A stretch of 64,000 nt of DNA. Source: Bacteroidota bacterium. Lineage in GTDB: Bacteria; Bacteroidota; Bacteroidia; Chitinophagales; Chitinophagaceae. Numbering within the stretch: position 1 is the first letter of the stretch; the number at the start of each line of letters is the position of its first letter. Both the position numbers and the translations under genes were made by a program. Positions 27,208 through 35,752 of the stretch are shown one piece after another. Where the stretch lies: positions 62,001-126,000 of the forward strand of contig JAFDXF010000017.1 in NCBI GenBank assembly GCA_018268055.1, given 5' to 3'. Below the pieces are notes generated by a model, which was given only the letters and a program-made list of their open reading frames with translations, was not told where the DNA came from and searched no databases.

Positions 27208-27242
27208 CGAAACATAAAAAGTTTCGCCTTTGCACAAAAATA
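27208..27242 (-). promoter_or_regulatory. rpoN -7 box and 5'-terminal mRNA hairpin
   Basis: On the minus strand TATTTTTG (27242-27235) is an exact TAnnTTTG box. The predicted transcript starts near 27228 and at once forms a hairpin from CGAAAC/GTTTCG arms (27208-27213 and 27221-27226, 7-base loop). It may stabilise the mRNA; this is inference. Confidence 0.45.
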
Positions 27243-27361
27243 ATGCCGTAAAAATAACTTGAAAATCAATAGCAATGTTGCAACGAAGTATTAAAATAAA
27301 TGTTGTGATAAAAAATACTCTTTTCATCAAAAAAGTTATCTTTATTAAAATGGTAATTTGT

Positions 27362-27934
27362 ATGCTAAAACGAACTTTCTTTTTATTAGCACTCATTACA
27401 TCTTTGTCTGCATTTTCGCAATGGAAAGGCAGGCCAATCAATAAACGCATTATTGTAAAATCAAACTTGCTGAACTGGGTGGCCGGCCAACCTTCTATCA
27501 GCGTTGAAAAATTTTTTCCAAAAGGGTTTAGTGCCGAGTTTTCTTATGTGCAAGGAACAATCAATAATTTTTTATTTACCGACCGGTATCAATACAACGG
27601 ATTTCTGGCAAGGGCAAAGAAATATATTTTTGAAATAGAACCCGGTAGCGGCAGTCCTTTTCTAGGTGTTTATTTCGGCAACCTTAGCAGAGAAATAAAA
27701 ACAGAAGGATATACCGATAATACAGGATGGTTTAGTTTTCCTACAAGAAATTTTAAAGCTAATTCAATTCGTACCGGCGCATCAACCGGCTATACTTATA
27801 TATTCAACAACAAAATTATTTTGGATGCACAGTTGGGCTTAGGCTATGGCGCATATCCCAAAAATCAACGACCAGAAAACTGCAAAGGATATTTAGATGC
27901 TCAGGTTTGGTTATCGGTGGGTTATTGTTTTTGA
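27362..27934 (+). CDS. Outer-membrane beta-barrel protein (DUF3575-like)
   Basis: 190 residues from ATG 27362, chosen because a clean signal peptide begins there (MLKRTFFLLALITSLSAFSQ); the frame is open a further 29 codons upstream. The mature part alternates hydrophobic and polar residues in strands, e.g. KRIIVKSNLLNWVAGQPSIS, FSAEFSYVQGTINNF and TGYTYIFNNKIILDAQLGLG, and ends in YLDAQVWLSVGYCF with a terminal aromatic residue. This is the pattern of small eight-stranded outer-membrane barrels; the opening resembles DUF3575. No specific function is known. Confidence 0.7.
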   Translation: MLKRTFFLLALITSLSAFSQWKGRPINKRIIVKSNLLNWVAGQPSISVEKFFPKGFSAEFSYVQGTINNFLFTDRYQYNGFLARAKKYIFEIEPGSGSPFLGVYFGNLSREIKTEGYTDNTGWFSFPTRNFKANSIRTGASTGYTYIFNNKIILDAQLGLGYGAYPKNQRPENCKGYLDAQVWLSVGYCF

Positions 27935-28070
27935 CAATATAAAAGCAATCATATAGTATGCTTAGAACTAAAGTAGAGTTAGTTATTTTACGATAATGCT
28001 GAAGTTCTAACTTAATGATATTTTTTTCTTTCATCCTCTACACCAAGAACAAGAACTTTAATAATATCTG

Positions 28071-28113
28071 TCCTACCCTTGCAATTCTGCTTTGCAAATA
28101 TTATTTTTGAGAG
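28071..28113 (+). repeat. 43-bp direct repeat, left copy, flanking the DUF1016 gene
   Basis: This sequence, beginning TCCTACCCTTGCAATTCTGC and ending TTATTTTTGAGAG, is repeated without a single difference at 29335-29377. The 276-base space between the outer-membrane protein and the nuclease gene holds no other feature. The inner TTGCA...TGCAA arms can form a small hairpin. Confidence 0.9.
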
Positions 28114-28210
28114 GAAAGAATTTTTAGAGTAATTATCGCTATGTATAGGTTAAGTACTTGGTTTATTATCTTTATTAACAGAAAAGAATACACATATTCA
28201 TTATTATCAA

Positions 28211-29275
28211 ATGAAAATTTCAAAAACAAGATACCACAAGTTACTTGACAACATTGGCTCAACATTGCAAAGAGCCAGAGAGAACGCTACTAAAGCAGTG
28301 AATAATGAATTAGTAAAAGCAAATTGGGAAATCGGACAATATATAGTAGAATATGAACAACGAGGCAAGGAGCGAGCAGAATACGGAACTCAATTGTTAG
28401 TAAATCTTTCGAGAGACTTAAAAACAAAATATGGCAAAGGGTTTAGCCGTTCAAATTTGCAGTTAATGCGGCAGTTTTATATCGTATATCCAAAATTCCA
28501 GAAAGTGTTTGGAAAATCGCCAATTCGCCAGACACTGTCTGGCAAATCTCAAAAAAGCCAGACGGTGTCTGTTGTTTTGAGTTGGAGTCATTACGCTGAG
28601 TTATTAACAATTTCAGACGACTTAGCGAGAAGTTTTTATGAGAAACAAACCATCAAAGACAATTGGAGCTTCAGAGAAATGAAACGACAAATTGATTCGG
28701 CTTTGTTTCAACGTTTAGCCCTAAGCACGGACAAAAAGGGCGTATTGGCATTAGCAGAAAAAGGACATGAAATTGCAACACCAAATGACTTAATCAAAAA
28801 TCCTTATGTGTGGGAATTTCTTGATTTGCCGAAAGATAAATTGATTAAAGAACGTGGACTTGAAAAAAAATTGGTTGAAAACATACAACAGTTTTTATTG
28901 GAACTTGGCAAGGGGTTTTCGTTTGTTGGCAAACAATATAAAATCACGGTGGACAACGAACACCATTATATTGACCTTGTTTTTTATCACCGTATTTTAA
29001 AATGTTTTGTTCTCATTGACTTGAAAACACGTAAAGTGAAACACCAAGATATTGGTCAGATGAATTTTTACTTAAACTACTTCAAAGGAGAAGAAAACAC
29101 CGAAGGTGACAATGAACCAATCGGAATTATCATCGCAGCTGACAAACACGAGTTTACAGTAAAATATGCAATGGGCGGGCTTACAAACAGAATTTTCATA
29201 TCAAAATATCAATTGTATTTACCCGACCCAAAAGTATTAGAAGAAAAAGTAAAAGAAATTTTAGAAAACAATTAG
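28211..29275 (+). CDS. DUF1016/YhcG-family PD-(D/E)XK nuclease domain protein
   Basis: 354 residues. The N-terminal DUF1016_N domain (about 8-165) contains NWEIGQYIVEYEQRGKERAE, LSRDLKTKYGKGFSRSNLQL and LSWSHYAELLTI. The C-terminal nuclease domain (about 190-350) shows the PD-(D/E)XK core as HHYIDLVFYHRILKCFVLID and then LKTRKV, with Asp in IDL and Asp-Leu-Lys completing the site, followed by DIGQMNFYLNYF. YhcG-like proteins often travel with restriction or defence loci, but the exact role is open. Identical 43-bp repeats on both sides and a lone position suggest recent transfer. An internal 30-bp repeat encodes RQTLS/SQTVS. Confidence 0.9.
   Translation: MKISKTRYHKLLDNIGSTLQRARENATKAVNNELVKANWEIGQYIVEYEQRGKERAEYGTQLLVNLSRDLKTKYGKGFSRSNLQLMRQFYIVYPKFQKVFGKSPIRQTLSGKSQKSQTVSVVLSWSHYAELLTISDDLARSFYEKQTIKDNWSFREMKRQIDSALFQRLALSTDKKGVLALAEKGHEIATPNDLIKNPYVWEFLDLPKDKLIKERGLEKKLVENIQQFLLELGKGFSFVGKQYKITVDNEHHYIDLVFYHRILKCFVLIDLKTRKVKHQDIGQMNFYLNYFKGEENTEGDNEPIGIIIAADKHEFTVKYAMGGLTNRIFISKYQLYLPDPKVLEEKVKEILENN
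28527..28571 (+). repeat. Intragenic 30-bp period repeat inside the DUF1016 gene
   Basis: GCCAGACACTGTCTG (28527-28541) and GCCAGACGGTGTCTG (28557-28571) repeat at exactly 30 bases, so they keep frame and encode RQTLS and SQTVS. The first is also nearly palindromic (CCAGACA-C-TGTCTGG). Confidence 0.75.
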
Positions 29276-29334
29276 ACAGAGTATTTGGTAATAAATTTAC
29301 TTTCATCAACGAAAGCAACCTAAAATATTATTCA

Positions 29335-29377
29335 TCCTACCCTTGCAATTCTGCTTTGCAAATATTATTTTTGAGAG
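29335..29377 (+). repeat. 43-bp direct repeat, right copy, flanking the DUF1016 gene
   Basis: Identical over 43 bases to 28071-28113 and in the same orientation, 1264 bases apart. The 29276-29597 stretch (about 320 bases) has no gene. After the repeat it holds AT-rich sequence in which a further partial echo (GAGAGTAAATTTTTAGAATTT near 29440) resembles the sequence just downstream of the left copy. Confidence 0.9.
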
Positions 29378-29597
29378 TAAGGCTTCGGCTGAAAACCGGT
29401 AAAATAAACGAGGGTAAATTTTACCTCCATTATTTGAATGAGAGTAAATTTTTAGAATTTTTGCCCTTGTATCAAAAACGAGCATAACCCTGATAGCTAA
29501 TGGGAACACTCCAATTTCAGCGCTTTTTTGAATTGCATTGCTTATCTTTCCTATTCAAACGGCTTACTATCGTTTGTTATAAAACAATTGAATCATT

Positions 29598-30650
29598 ATG
29601 CTTAGAAGTAAGATTGCCGGAATAGGAATGTACGTTCCCGAAAGAGTGTTTACCAATCAGGATATGATGCAGTTTATGGATACTACAGATGAGTGGATTC
29701 AGGAACGCACCGGAATAAAAGAAAGAAGGTTTGCACATCGCACCAATGAAACCACTACCACGTTGGGTGTGGAAGCAGCAAAAATTGCAATAGAACGTGC
29801 AGGCATTACTCCTGCCGATATTGATTTTATTGTATTCGCTACACTGAGCCCCGATTATTATTTTCCGGGCTGTGGTGTTTTGTTGCAACGTGCAATGAAA
29901 ATGAAAGACGTGGGTGCATTGGATGTGCGCAATCAATGCAGCGGTTTTGTATATGCAATGAGTGTAGCCGATCAGTTTATCAAATCCGGTATGTATCAAA
30001 ACATCTTAGTAGTCGGTGCAGAAAAACATTCTTTCGGTTTAGATTTCAGTACAAGGGGAAGAAGTGTATCCGTAATTTTTGGTGATGGTGCAGGAGCTGT
30101 TGTTTTACAACCAACGCAAAAAGAAAATCAAGGAATACTTTCTACACACTTACATAGCGAAGGAACAAATGCAGAAATTCTTGCTATGTATAATCCCGGA
30201 ACACATGCCAATCATTGGGTGAAAGAACACAAATTGGCAAATTTTAATGATGGCGAAATGGGCGATATGTTTATGAGCCATGCCATGATTGACGATGCAC
30301 AGAACTTTCCGTTTATGGACGGCCCTTCTGTTTTTAAAACGGCAGTAGAGAAGTTTCCGCAAGTAATCTTGGAAGCCCTTACTGCAAATAATCTGACCAC
30401 TACCGATTTGAATATGTTGATTCCGCATCAAGCCAATCTGCGTATTGCACAATTTGTTCAAAAGAAATTAAAACTTAACGACAACCAGGTGTTTAATAAT
30501 ATTCAGAAATATGGAAATACTACAGCTGCATCAATCCCCATTGCACTTTGCGAAGCATGGCAAGAAGGAAAAATAAAAGAGGGCGATCTGGTATGCCTTG
30601 CCGCATTCGGCAGCGGTTTCACTTGGGCAAGCGCATTATTGCGTTGGTAA
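29598..30650 (+). CDS. 3-oxoacyl-ACP synthase III family protein (FabH-like)
   Basis: 350 residues of the thiolase fold. The KAS III catalytic triad is visible: Cys in VRNQCSGFVYA (about residue 114), His in IPHQANLRIAQ (about 277) and Asn in YGNTTAASIP (about 308). Other typical blocks are DEWIQERTGIKERR, FGDGAGAVVL and FGSGFTWASALLRW. FabH condenses acetyl-CoA or branched acyl-CoA with malonyl-ACP. The family also includes homologues that serve other pathways; no acpP/fab cluster is nearby, so the symbol is left open. The lipid kinase gene follows by 21 bases. Confidence 0.9.
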   Translation: MLRSKIAGIGMYVPERVFTNQDMMQFMDTTDEWIQERTGIKERRFAHRTNETTTTLGVEAAKIAIERAGITPADIDFIVFATLSPDYYFPGCGVLLQRAMKMKDVGALDVRNQCSGFVYAMSVADQFIKSGMYQNILVVGAEKHSFGLDFSTRGRSVSVIFGDGAGAVVLQPTQKENQGILSTHLHSEGTNAEILAMYNPGTHANHWVKEHKLANFNDGEMGDMFMSHAMIDDAQNFPFMDGPSVFKTAVEKFPQVILEALTANNLTTTDLNMLIPHQANLRIAQFVQKKLKLNDNQVFNNIQKYGNTTAASIPIALCEAWQEGKIKEGDLVCLAAFGSGFTWASALLRW

Positions 30651-30671
30651 GTTTAATTTTGCCGGCACAAG

Positions 30672-31577
30672 ATGAAGCAACGCCACATTATTTATATTAT
30701 CAATCCTATTTCAGGAACAAGGACGAAAACCAACCTGCAGCAACTCATTGTAGAGAAAACAACTGCCGCTCATATTCCTTTTCAAATTTTCCCTTCGGTA
30801 GCGAATGGCGATTATTCATTTTTGTTTTCAATCATTCAAGAAGAGAAAATAACAGACGTAGTAATTGCCGGAGGCGACGGAACAGTGAATCAGGTAATCA
30901 ATAGCTTAAAAAATTTTAAAATTTCGTTTGGCATCATTCCTTGCGGCTCGGGAAATGGATTGGCAAACTCAGCTAGCATTTCTAAAAACCCCCAAAAGGC
31001 AATACAAATTATATTGAATGGCAAAGCAAAAGAGATTGACGCATTTACGATGAATCATCATTTTTCTTGTATGCTTTGTGGTCTTGGTTTGGATGCTAAA
31101 GTGGCACATGAATTTGCCGAGCAGCCCAAAAGAGGTTTAGCAACTTATACTAAACTTACGCTTCATAATTTTTTCAAAATGAAGCAACATCGATTCACGA
31201 TTCATACAGCACAATGTTCTTTTGAAGCGAGCGCTTATTTTATAAGCATCGCCAATAGTAATCAATTTGGCAATCATGTAAAAATTGCTCCTAAGGCAAG
31301 TTTATCAGATGGCTTGTTGGATGTGGTGATTGTTACCAATAAAAATAAATTTAGCTTTTTGATTAATGCTGTAAAGCAATTAGCCGGTTGGAATAGATTG
31401 AAACCTATTACAGCATTCAAAGAAAATCGTGGTGTGCTTTATTTTCAAACAGATAAAATAACAATCTCCAATACATCGCTTGCGCCACTACACATTGATG
31501 GCGACCCTGCTGAAACTTCGGATGAGTTTAGGATTGCAATTATTCAAAATTGTTTTAAATTATTAATGCCTGAATAA
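30672..31577 (+). CDS. Diacylglycerol kinase-family lipid kinase (DagK/YegS-like)
   Basis: 301 residues with the DAGK catalytic domain at the N-terminus: IIYIINPISGTRTKTNL, then VIAGGDGTVNQVINSL (the GGDGT nucleotide-binding loop, about 74-78) and FGIIPCGSGNGLANS. The C-terminal half has LHIDGDPAE, the conserved end motif. Such enzymes phosphorylate diacylglycerol, sphingoid bases or related lipids in the cytoplasm at the membrane. The substrate cannot be told from sequence. It probably shares a transcript with the KAS III gene upstream. Confidence 0.9.
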   Translation: MKQRHIIYIINPISGTRTKTNLQQLIVEKTTAAHIPFQIFPSVANGDYSFLFSIIQEEKITDVVIAGGDGTVNQVINSLKNFKISFGIIPCGSGNGLANSASISKNPQKAIQIILNGKAKEIDAFTMNHHFSCMLCGLGLDAKVAHEFAEQPKRGLATYTKLTLHNFFKMKQHRFTIHTAQCSFEASAYFISIANSNQFGNHVKIAPKASLSDGLLDVVIVTNKNKFSFLINAVKQLAGWNRLKPITAFKENRGVLYFQTDKITISNTSLAPLHIDGDPAETSDEFRIAIIQNCFKLLMPE

Positions 31578-31592
31578 TACAGAGTGTTTGTA

Positions 31593-33821
31593 TTAATTAT
31601 TATTGAGCATTTTAGTAACTACATCAAAACTGGTACGATTATCAGGAGTGTTTAAAGAAGAAATAATATCTAACTCTTCTCTTTTGGTCAAATGAAAATT
31701 TAAGGCAGCTTTGCTTTGATCTTTTGAAGAGCCATATTCAAAAATGGTTTTATAAACCGGTATTTCATTGTGCTGTGTATAATAAGTAAGCATATCACTT
31801 TGTGAATATTCCATCATCTTGAACCAGTTATGCTGCAAGATTAAGAATGGTTTAGTCAGATGGTCTGTTATGTTTTTAGATTCATAAGGCACTTCCCATC
31901 CTCCGGCTTTTCTATCTCTGATTTGTATCAGCAATACACCGCTTGTGTTTTCTTTAATCCATTTATCAAAGGAAGATAAAAAACGCAATGATGTTTCTTG
32001 GCCATAATTATCTCTAAGCCCCGCATCCATCACGTCGATTACAGGTTTGGAAGGTAGCCACACGTTGGGTAATACAATCGGGAATGTAGCGTTCATTCTC
32101 AGCGCAGTGAGCAATCGGATATTAAGTGGATCTTGTTTTGCAAAGAATGAAATAAAATCAACGCCATCCGGATCCGCCAAAGGAATATGTGTCGTGTCAA
32201 CTTGCTCTTGCATCATAAAGCGTACCGGCTGACTGCAGATAATCATTTTGCGGCTGTCTCTCGTAATTACTGAGTTGAAAAACATCAATGGGATATTAGC
32301 TGCTTTCTCATCTGTTACATAATCTTTTAGTTGTTTGTTCAATATCCCATTGGTATTTTGATTGAGTTTCTGCTCAAATGCATAGCCTCTGTCTTTTATA
32401 TATGAATAGTTGCCAACCTTAAACTTTTGCGCCGGACCAATCAGATCTCTGGCAAAAAAAGAAGTAAACATTGGGTTTAGTAAATCTTCGCCAATATCAT
32501 CTACGTATTGCCGATTTTGCAAATGAATATTTTTTCCTTGTTCTTTTTCTCTATATAATTCTCTGAAATAAGTAGCACCAATCATTCCACCGGATGCGCC
32601 ATTAATCAGAAATACTTTCTTCATCAATTGCCCATTGGTCAAACTATCTAACTGTTGCAAAACGCTCAGCGTAAATGTAGCACTTCTATGCCCGCCTCCA
32701 CTCGTGTTTAATATTACCAAAAGCGGTTTCTCGGTATGTTGTTTGCGTTTCCAATTGTTCAGAATTTCAATCATATTCTGTTTATCCGCTTCCACATTTT
32801 CTATGGTGCACAGCTTTAGTAATCCTTCTCTGGTGTATTCCGGTCGCTCCTTGTTGTTCCAATAGTTAAGGCCATAAGCTTTATTGCGCGGATCTATCCA
32901 GCCTTGCGTATAAAAAAAGTTAATCAATAAAACCAAACCTATCAAGTAAGGGATCCCCCAGCTTTGTAAAAAATAAGAAACCGCACCGGCCACACCAATT
33001 AAAATAGCAAAAAAAATAGTAATGGCTGCTGCTGCAGGTAATTGAAAAAACGGATGGTCTAATAACATGCCAATAACCAACAGAAAAACAAATGCAATAA
33101 AAACAGAAAGTATTGCAGCAATATGATGCCGTCTGAAGATAGAGTCAATAAACTCATCGGTATAGTGTGATACGTTTCTTACCTTTTTTATCTTGAATGG
33201 TGTTTCTAAATACCATTCAACATTCATCAATGGAATATTCAGATAAACTTCTTTTAGATTGTTTAAGTGAGTAATATAAGATTGTGGATTACTCATTTGT
33301 GGAATCATTTTCCGAAGAATACTCCGGTCGGCACTAAAAAAATAAAGAAAGGAAACAGCCAGTACAAATATTAGCCCACACAAAAATCCGCCTAATAAAA
33401 AGAGAATATCAATACTTCGAATTAATTGTTTGCTATGGTCAAATTCATAAGCATTAATAAAATAAAATATGATAAAAGCTAATGGTATAATTGCATTATT
33501 AATACAATATTTTAAAAATGGATTTGAAGTAGCGGCTAAAAAACGTATTTGCTTGCTGAAGAGAATAAAAGTTGCAATGTTCCAGCTCATTATAAACATA
33601 CCAAACGAGGCGCCCAAAATGGCAGAACTGATAGAGTTTACATTTCCTAAATATTCAGGAGCAAGATAAAGCGCATCTGCACCGAAGGTTTTCATAAATG
33701 TGCCATTCACAGTGCTGAAAAGAATAAACCAAAACAACAGTAACGCTTGATACTTTCTGAAATGCAGAAAGACCAACTGTATGGGGAATGAATGATAAAA
33801 TCCTTTGAGCCAGGTTTTCAT
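31593..33821 (-). CDS. Patatin-like phospholipase with an N-terminal multi-helix membrane domain
   Basis: 742 residues. The first ~310 contain about seven hydrophobic helices (e.g. LLFWFILFSTVNGTFM, AFIIFYFINAY, IAAILSVFIAFVFLLVIGML). The patatin domain begins near 355: LLVILNTSGGGHRSATFTLS (oxyanion glycine loop), VFLINGASGGMIGATYF (nucleophile Ser in GASGG) and PVIDVMDAGLRDNYG (the catalytic Asp). It is thus an intact serine lipid acyl hydrolase tethered in the membrane. Most bacterial patatins are soluble or outer-membrane proteins; this architecture is less usual. It is convergent with the lipid kinase gene, 16 bases away. Confidence 0.88.
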   Translation of the reverse strand: MKTWLKGFYHSFPIQLVFLHFRKYQALLLFWFILFSTVNGTFMKTFGADALYLAPEYLGNVNSISSAILGASFGMFIMSWNIATFILFSKQIRFLAATSNPFLKYCINNAIIPLAFIIFYFINAYEFDHSKQLIRSIDILFLLGGFLCGLIFVLAVSFLYFFSADRSILRKMIPQMSNPQSYITHLNNLKEVYLNIPLMNVEWYLETPFKIKKVRNVSHYTDEFIDSIFRRHHIAAILSVFIAFVFLLVIGMLLDHPFFQLPAAAAITIFFAILIGVAGAVSYFLQSWGIPYLIGLVLLINFFYTQGWIDPRNKAYGLNYWNNKERPEYTREGLLKLCTIENVEADKQNMIEILNNWKRKQHTEKPLLVILNTSGGGHRSATFTLSVLQQLDSLTNGQLMKKVFLINGASGGMIGATYFRELYREKEQGKNIHLQNRQYVDDIGEDLLNPMFTSFFARDLIGPAQKFKVGNYSYIKDRGYAFEQKLNQNTNGILNKQLKDYVTDEKAANIPLMFFNSVITRDSRKMIICSQPVRFMMQEQVDTTHIPLADPDGVDFISFFAKQDPLNIRLLTALRMNATFPIVLPNVWLPSKPVIDVMDAGLRDNYGQETSLRFLSSFDKWIKENTSGVLLIQIRDRKAGGWEVPYESKNITDHLTKPFLILQHNWFKMMEYSQSDMLTYYTQHNEIPVYKTIFEYGSSKDQSKAALNFHLTKREELDIISSLNTPDNRTSFDVVTKMLNNN

Positions 33822-33880
33822 CTGTAATAGATTCCAATAAAATTAGGTATAAATATTCAGCCAATCAAGTAGTTGCTGCT

Positions 33881-34948
33881 TTATTGTTTTTTGCTCCGCA
33901 AAATAAAAAGCATAAATACTAAGCTAAGTAATAACAACATGGCTACTAATTGATGTGCTTCAGCAATCCAAATGAATTGTTTCGGATAAATAGCGTTTAA
34001 TACTGCCCAAACGCCTAAAGCTACTTGCACTACTACTAAGTACAATGGAATTTCTTTTGTTTTTTGTAGCAATACACTATTGTTTGTATTCTTAACCTTC
34101 CACCACCATACAAGAATTAAAACCGTAATAATATAAGCAAGGCCTCGGTGTATAAAATGAACAACCAAGGGATTATCAAACAGAAAACGAATACCTGAAA
34201 ATTCTCGCCCTGCAAATGAATGAATGTTTTGTGGCAACCATTCTCCATTGATAGAAGGCCAAGTGGGTGCAGTAGGTCCAGCTTTTAATCCCGCCATAAA
34301 TGCACCATAAATAAGTTGAAGTGTTAATATAACAATCAATGCTAAAGTGAAATGGTGTAAAGAACGATTAATCGTTATCTGCTTTGATGGAACCATTAGT
34401 TTCAAGGCAAACCAAAGTGTATAGCAAATGAGCACTAATGCTAAAATAAAATGAATCGCCAACTTATAATGGCTTACAAAAACCAATTCGGAATCTTCTA
34501 ATCCGCTTTGCACCATTATCCAGCCTACCAAACCTTGTAATGCACCTAATAGAAATAATATAACCATCGGTCGTATCATTTCTTTTTTAAATCTTTTCTG
34601 AACAATAAAAATTACAAATGGAATTAAAAATGCAACAGCAATCAATCGTGCCCATAAGCGATGAAACCACTCCCAGAAAAAAATAGATTTAAAATCAGCT
34701 AATGTGAAGTAAGTATTCAGATATTTATACTGAGCAATCTGTTTGTATTTTTCAAATGCACTATTCCAATCATGATCGTTCATAGGGGGCAAAACACCCA
34801 TGATTGGTTTCCATTCGGTAATGGAAAGCCCCGAACCTGTAAGTCTTGTAATACCGCCCAATAAAACCTGTATCATCAACATGGCGATGCCGGCTAATAG
34901 CCAGATAGCAACGGGACGAGCCGAACGATTTACAATTGCATTTGTCAT
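33881..34948 (-). CDS. ctaA: Heme A synthase (COX15/CtaA family)
   Basis: 355 residues with eight membrane helices in two related halves. The COX15 signature is clear: LLGGITRLTGSGLSITEWKP, FFWEWFHRLWARLIAV, GLVGWIMVQSGL, then VHFIHRGLAYIITVLILVWWW and WIAEAHQLVAMLLLL, which supply the paired heme-binding histidines. The enzyme oxidises heme O to heme A for aa3-type cytochrome oxidase in the inner membrane. No oxidase genes are adjacent. A TACATTTG box (34964-34957) just upstream would give a very short leader. Confidence 0.93.
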   Translation of the reverse strand: MTNAIVNRSARPVAIWLLAGIAMLMIQVLLGGITRLTGSGLSITEWKPIMGVLPPMNDHDWNSAFEKYKQIAQYKYLNTYFTLADFKSIFFWEWFHRLWARLIAVAFLIPFVIFIVQKRFKKEMIRPMVILFLLGALQGLVGWIMVQSGLEDSELVFVSHYKLAIHFILALVLICYTLWFALKLMVPSKQITINRSLHHFTLALIVILTLQLIYGAFMAGLKAGPTAPTWPSINGEWLPQNIHSFAGREFSGIRFLFDNPLVVHFIHRGLAYIITVLILVWWWKVKNTNNSVLLQKTKEIPLYLVVVQVALGVWAVLNAIYPKQFIWIAEAHQLVAMLLLLSLVFMLFILRSKKQ

Positions 34949-35005
34949 TTCGCTTGCAAATGTAAGACCGCATAATTGCTAAAACTTATTTGTTGCAGAT
35001 AAATT

Positions 35006-35013
35006 TATATTTG
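35006..35013 (+). promoter_or_regulatory. -7 box that argues for the internal rnhB start
   Basis: TATATTTG is an exact TAnnTTTG match. Transcription would begin near 35020, after the ATG at 35018, so the in-frame ATG at 35033 is the better start codon for rnhB. No well-spaced -33 TTG is seen. Confidence 0.4.
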
Positions 35014-35032
35014 CTTTATGCTAAAGCCTTTT

Positions 35033-35614
35033 ATGCAGGATAAACTCATAGAAGCCGGCTGCGATGAAGCCGGTCGTGGTTGTTTGGCCGGTCCTGTATT
35101 TGCAGCGGCAGTTGTTTTACCACAAGATTTTTTTCATCCTTTACTCAACGATTCAAAGCAAGTGAGTGAAGTAAAGAGAAATGAATTAAGAAAAATTATT
35201 GAAAAAGAAGCAATCGCATTCGCTGTAAGTCGTATTGATAACAATGAAATAGACAAAATAAATATTCTAAAAGCATCTTTCAAAGCAATGCACCTCGCTA
35301 TTGATCAACTAAAAACAAAACCTGAATTATTGCTGATAGACGGTAATAGATTTATTCACTATAATAAAATACCGCACCACTGTATTATTAAAGGTGATGC
35401 TACTTACGCCTCCATTGCAGCGGCAAGTATTTTGGCCAAAACTTATCGTGATGAATATATGCTGAAGTTGCATAAAAAATTTCCCTGCTATTGTTGGAAT
35501 GAAAACAAAGGATACGGCACGCTTGTACATCGAAAAGCAATTGAACTAAACGGAGTTTCAAAATACCATCGGCGTAGCTTTCGTTTATTGCCTGTTCAGA
35601 TTGAACTTTTTTAA
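35033..35614 (+). CDS. rnhB: Ribonuclease HII
   Basis: About 193 residues from ATG 35033 (an ATG at 35018 is the alternative but lies upstream of the predicted transcript start). Catalytic residues are in place: [15 protein letters not shown] (Asp-Glu pair), LLLIDGNRF (Asp) and [13 protein letters not shown] (Asp). The enzyme nicks RNA:DNA hybrids and removes single ribonucleotides from DNA in the cytoplasm. The C-terminal [20 protein letters not shown] is typical. A hairpin terminator follows. Confidence 0.95.
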   Translation: MQDKLIEAGCDEAGRGCLAGPVFAAAVVLPQDFFHPLLNDSKQVSEVKRNELRKIIEKEAIAFAVSRIDNNEIDKINILKASFKAMHLAIDQLKTKPELLLIDGNRFIHYNKIPHHCIIKGDATYASIAAASILAKTYRDEYMLKLHKKFPCYCWNENKGYGTLVHRKAIELNGVSKYHRRSFRLLPVQIELF

Positions 35615-35699
35615 TAGAATTCGTTATGGTAATAGAAAAGTGAATGAATCTTCTTTCAAATATCGTCTAAAAAATTTTTAGCAACAACCACCAACTAAA

Positions 35700-35722
35700 A
35701 AGCCCTTTATCAAAAAGGACTT
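35700..35722. terminator. Bidirectional hairpin terminator between rnhB and korB
   Basis: AAGCCCTTT (35700-35708) pairs with AAAGGACTT (35714-35722) with one mismatch around a 5-base loop. A-rich and T-rich flanks suit termination of both converging genes. Confidence 0.5.
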
Positions 35723-35752
35723 CTTAGTATTTTATATTGTTGTAATTAGTAA

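Noticed and set aside
28071..29377. CRISPR array or insertion sequence
   Set aside because: Only two intact repeats 1.2 kb apart, no spacers, no cas genes, no transposase and no terminal inverted repeats.
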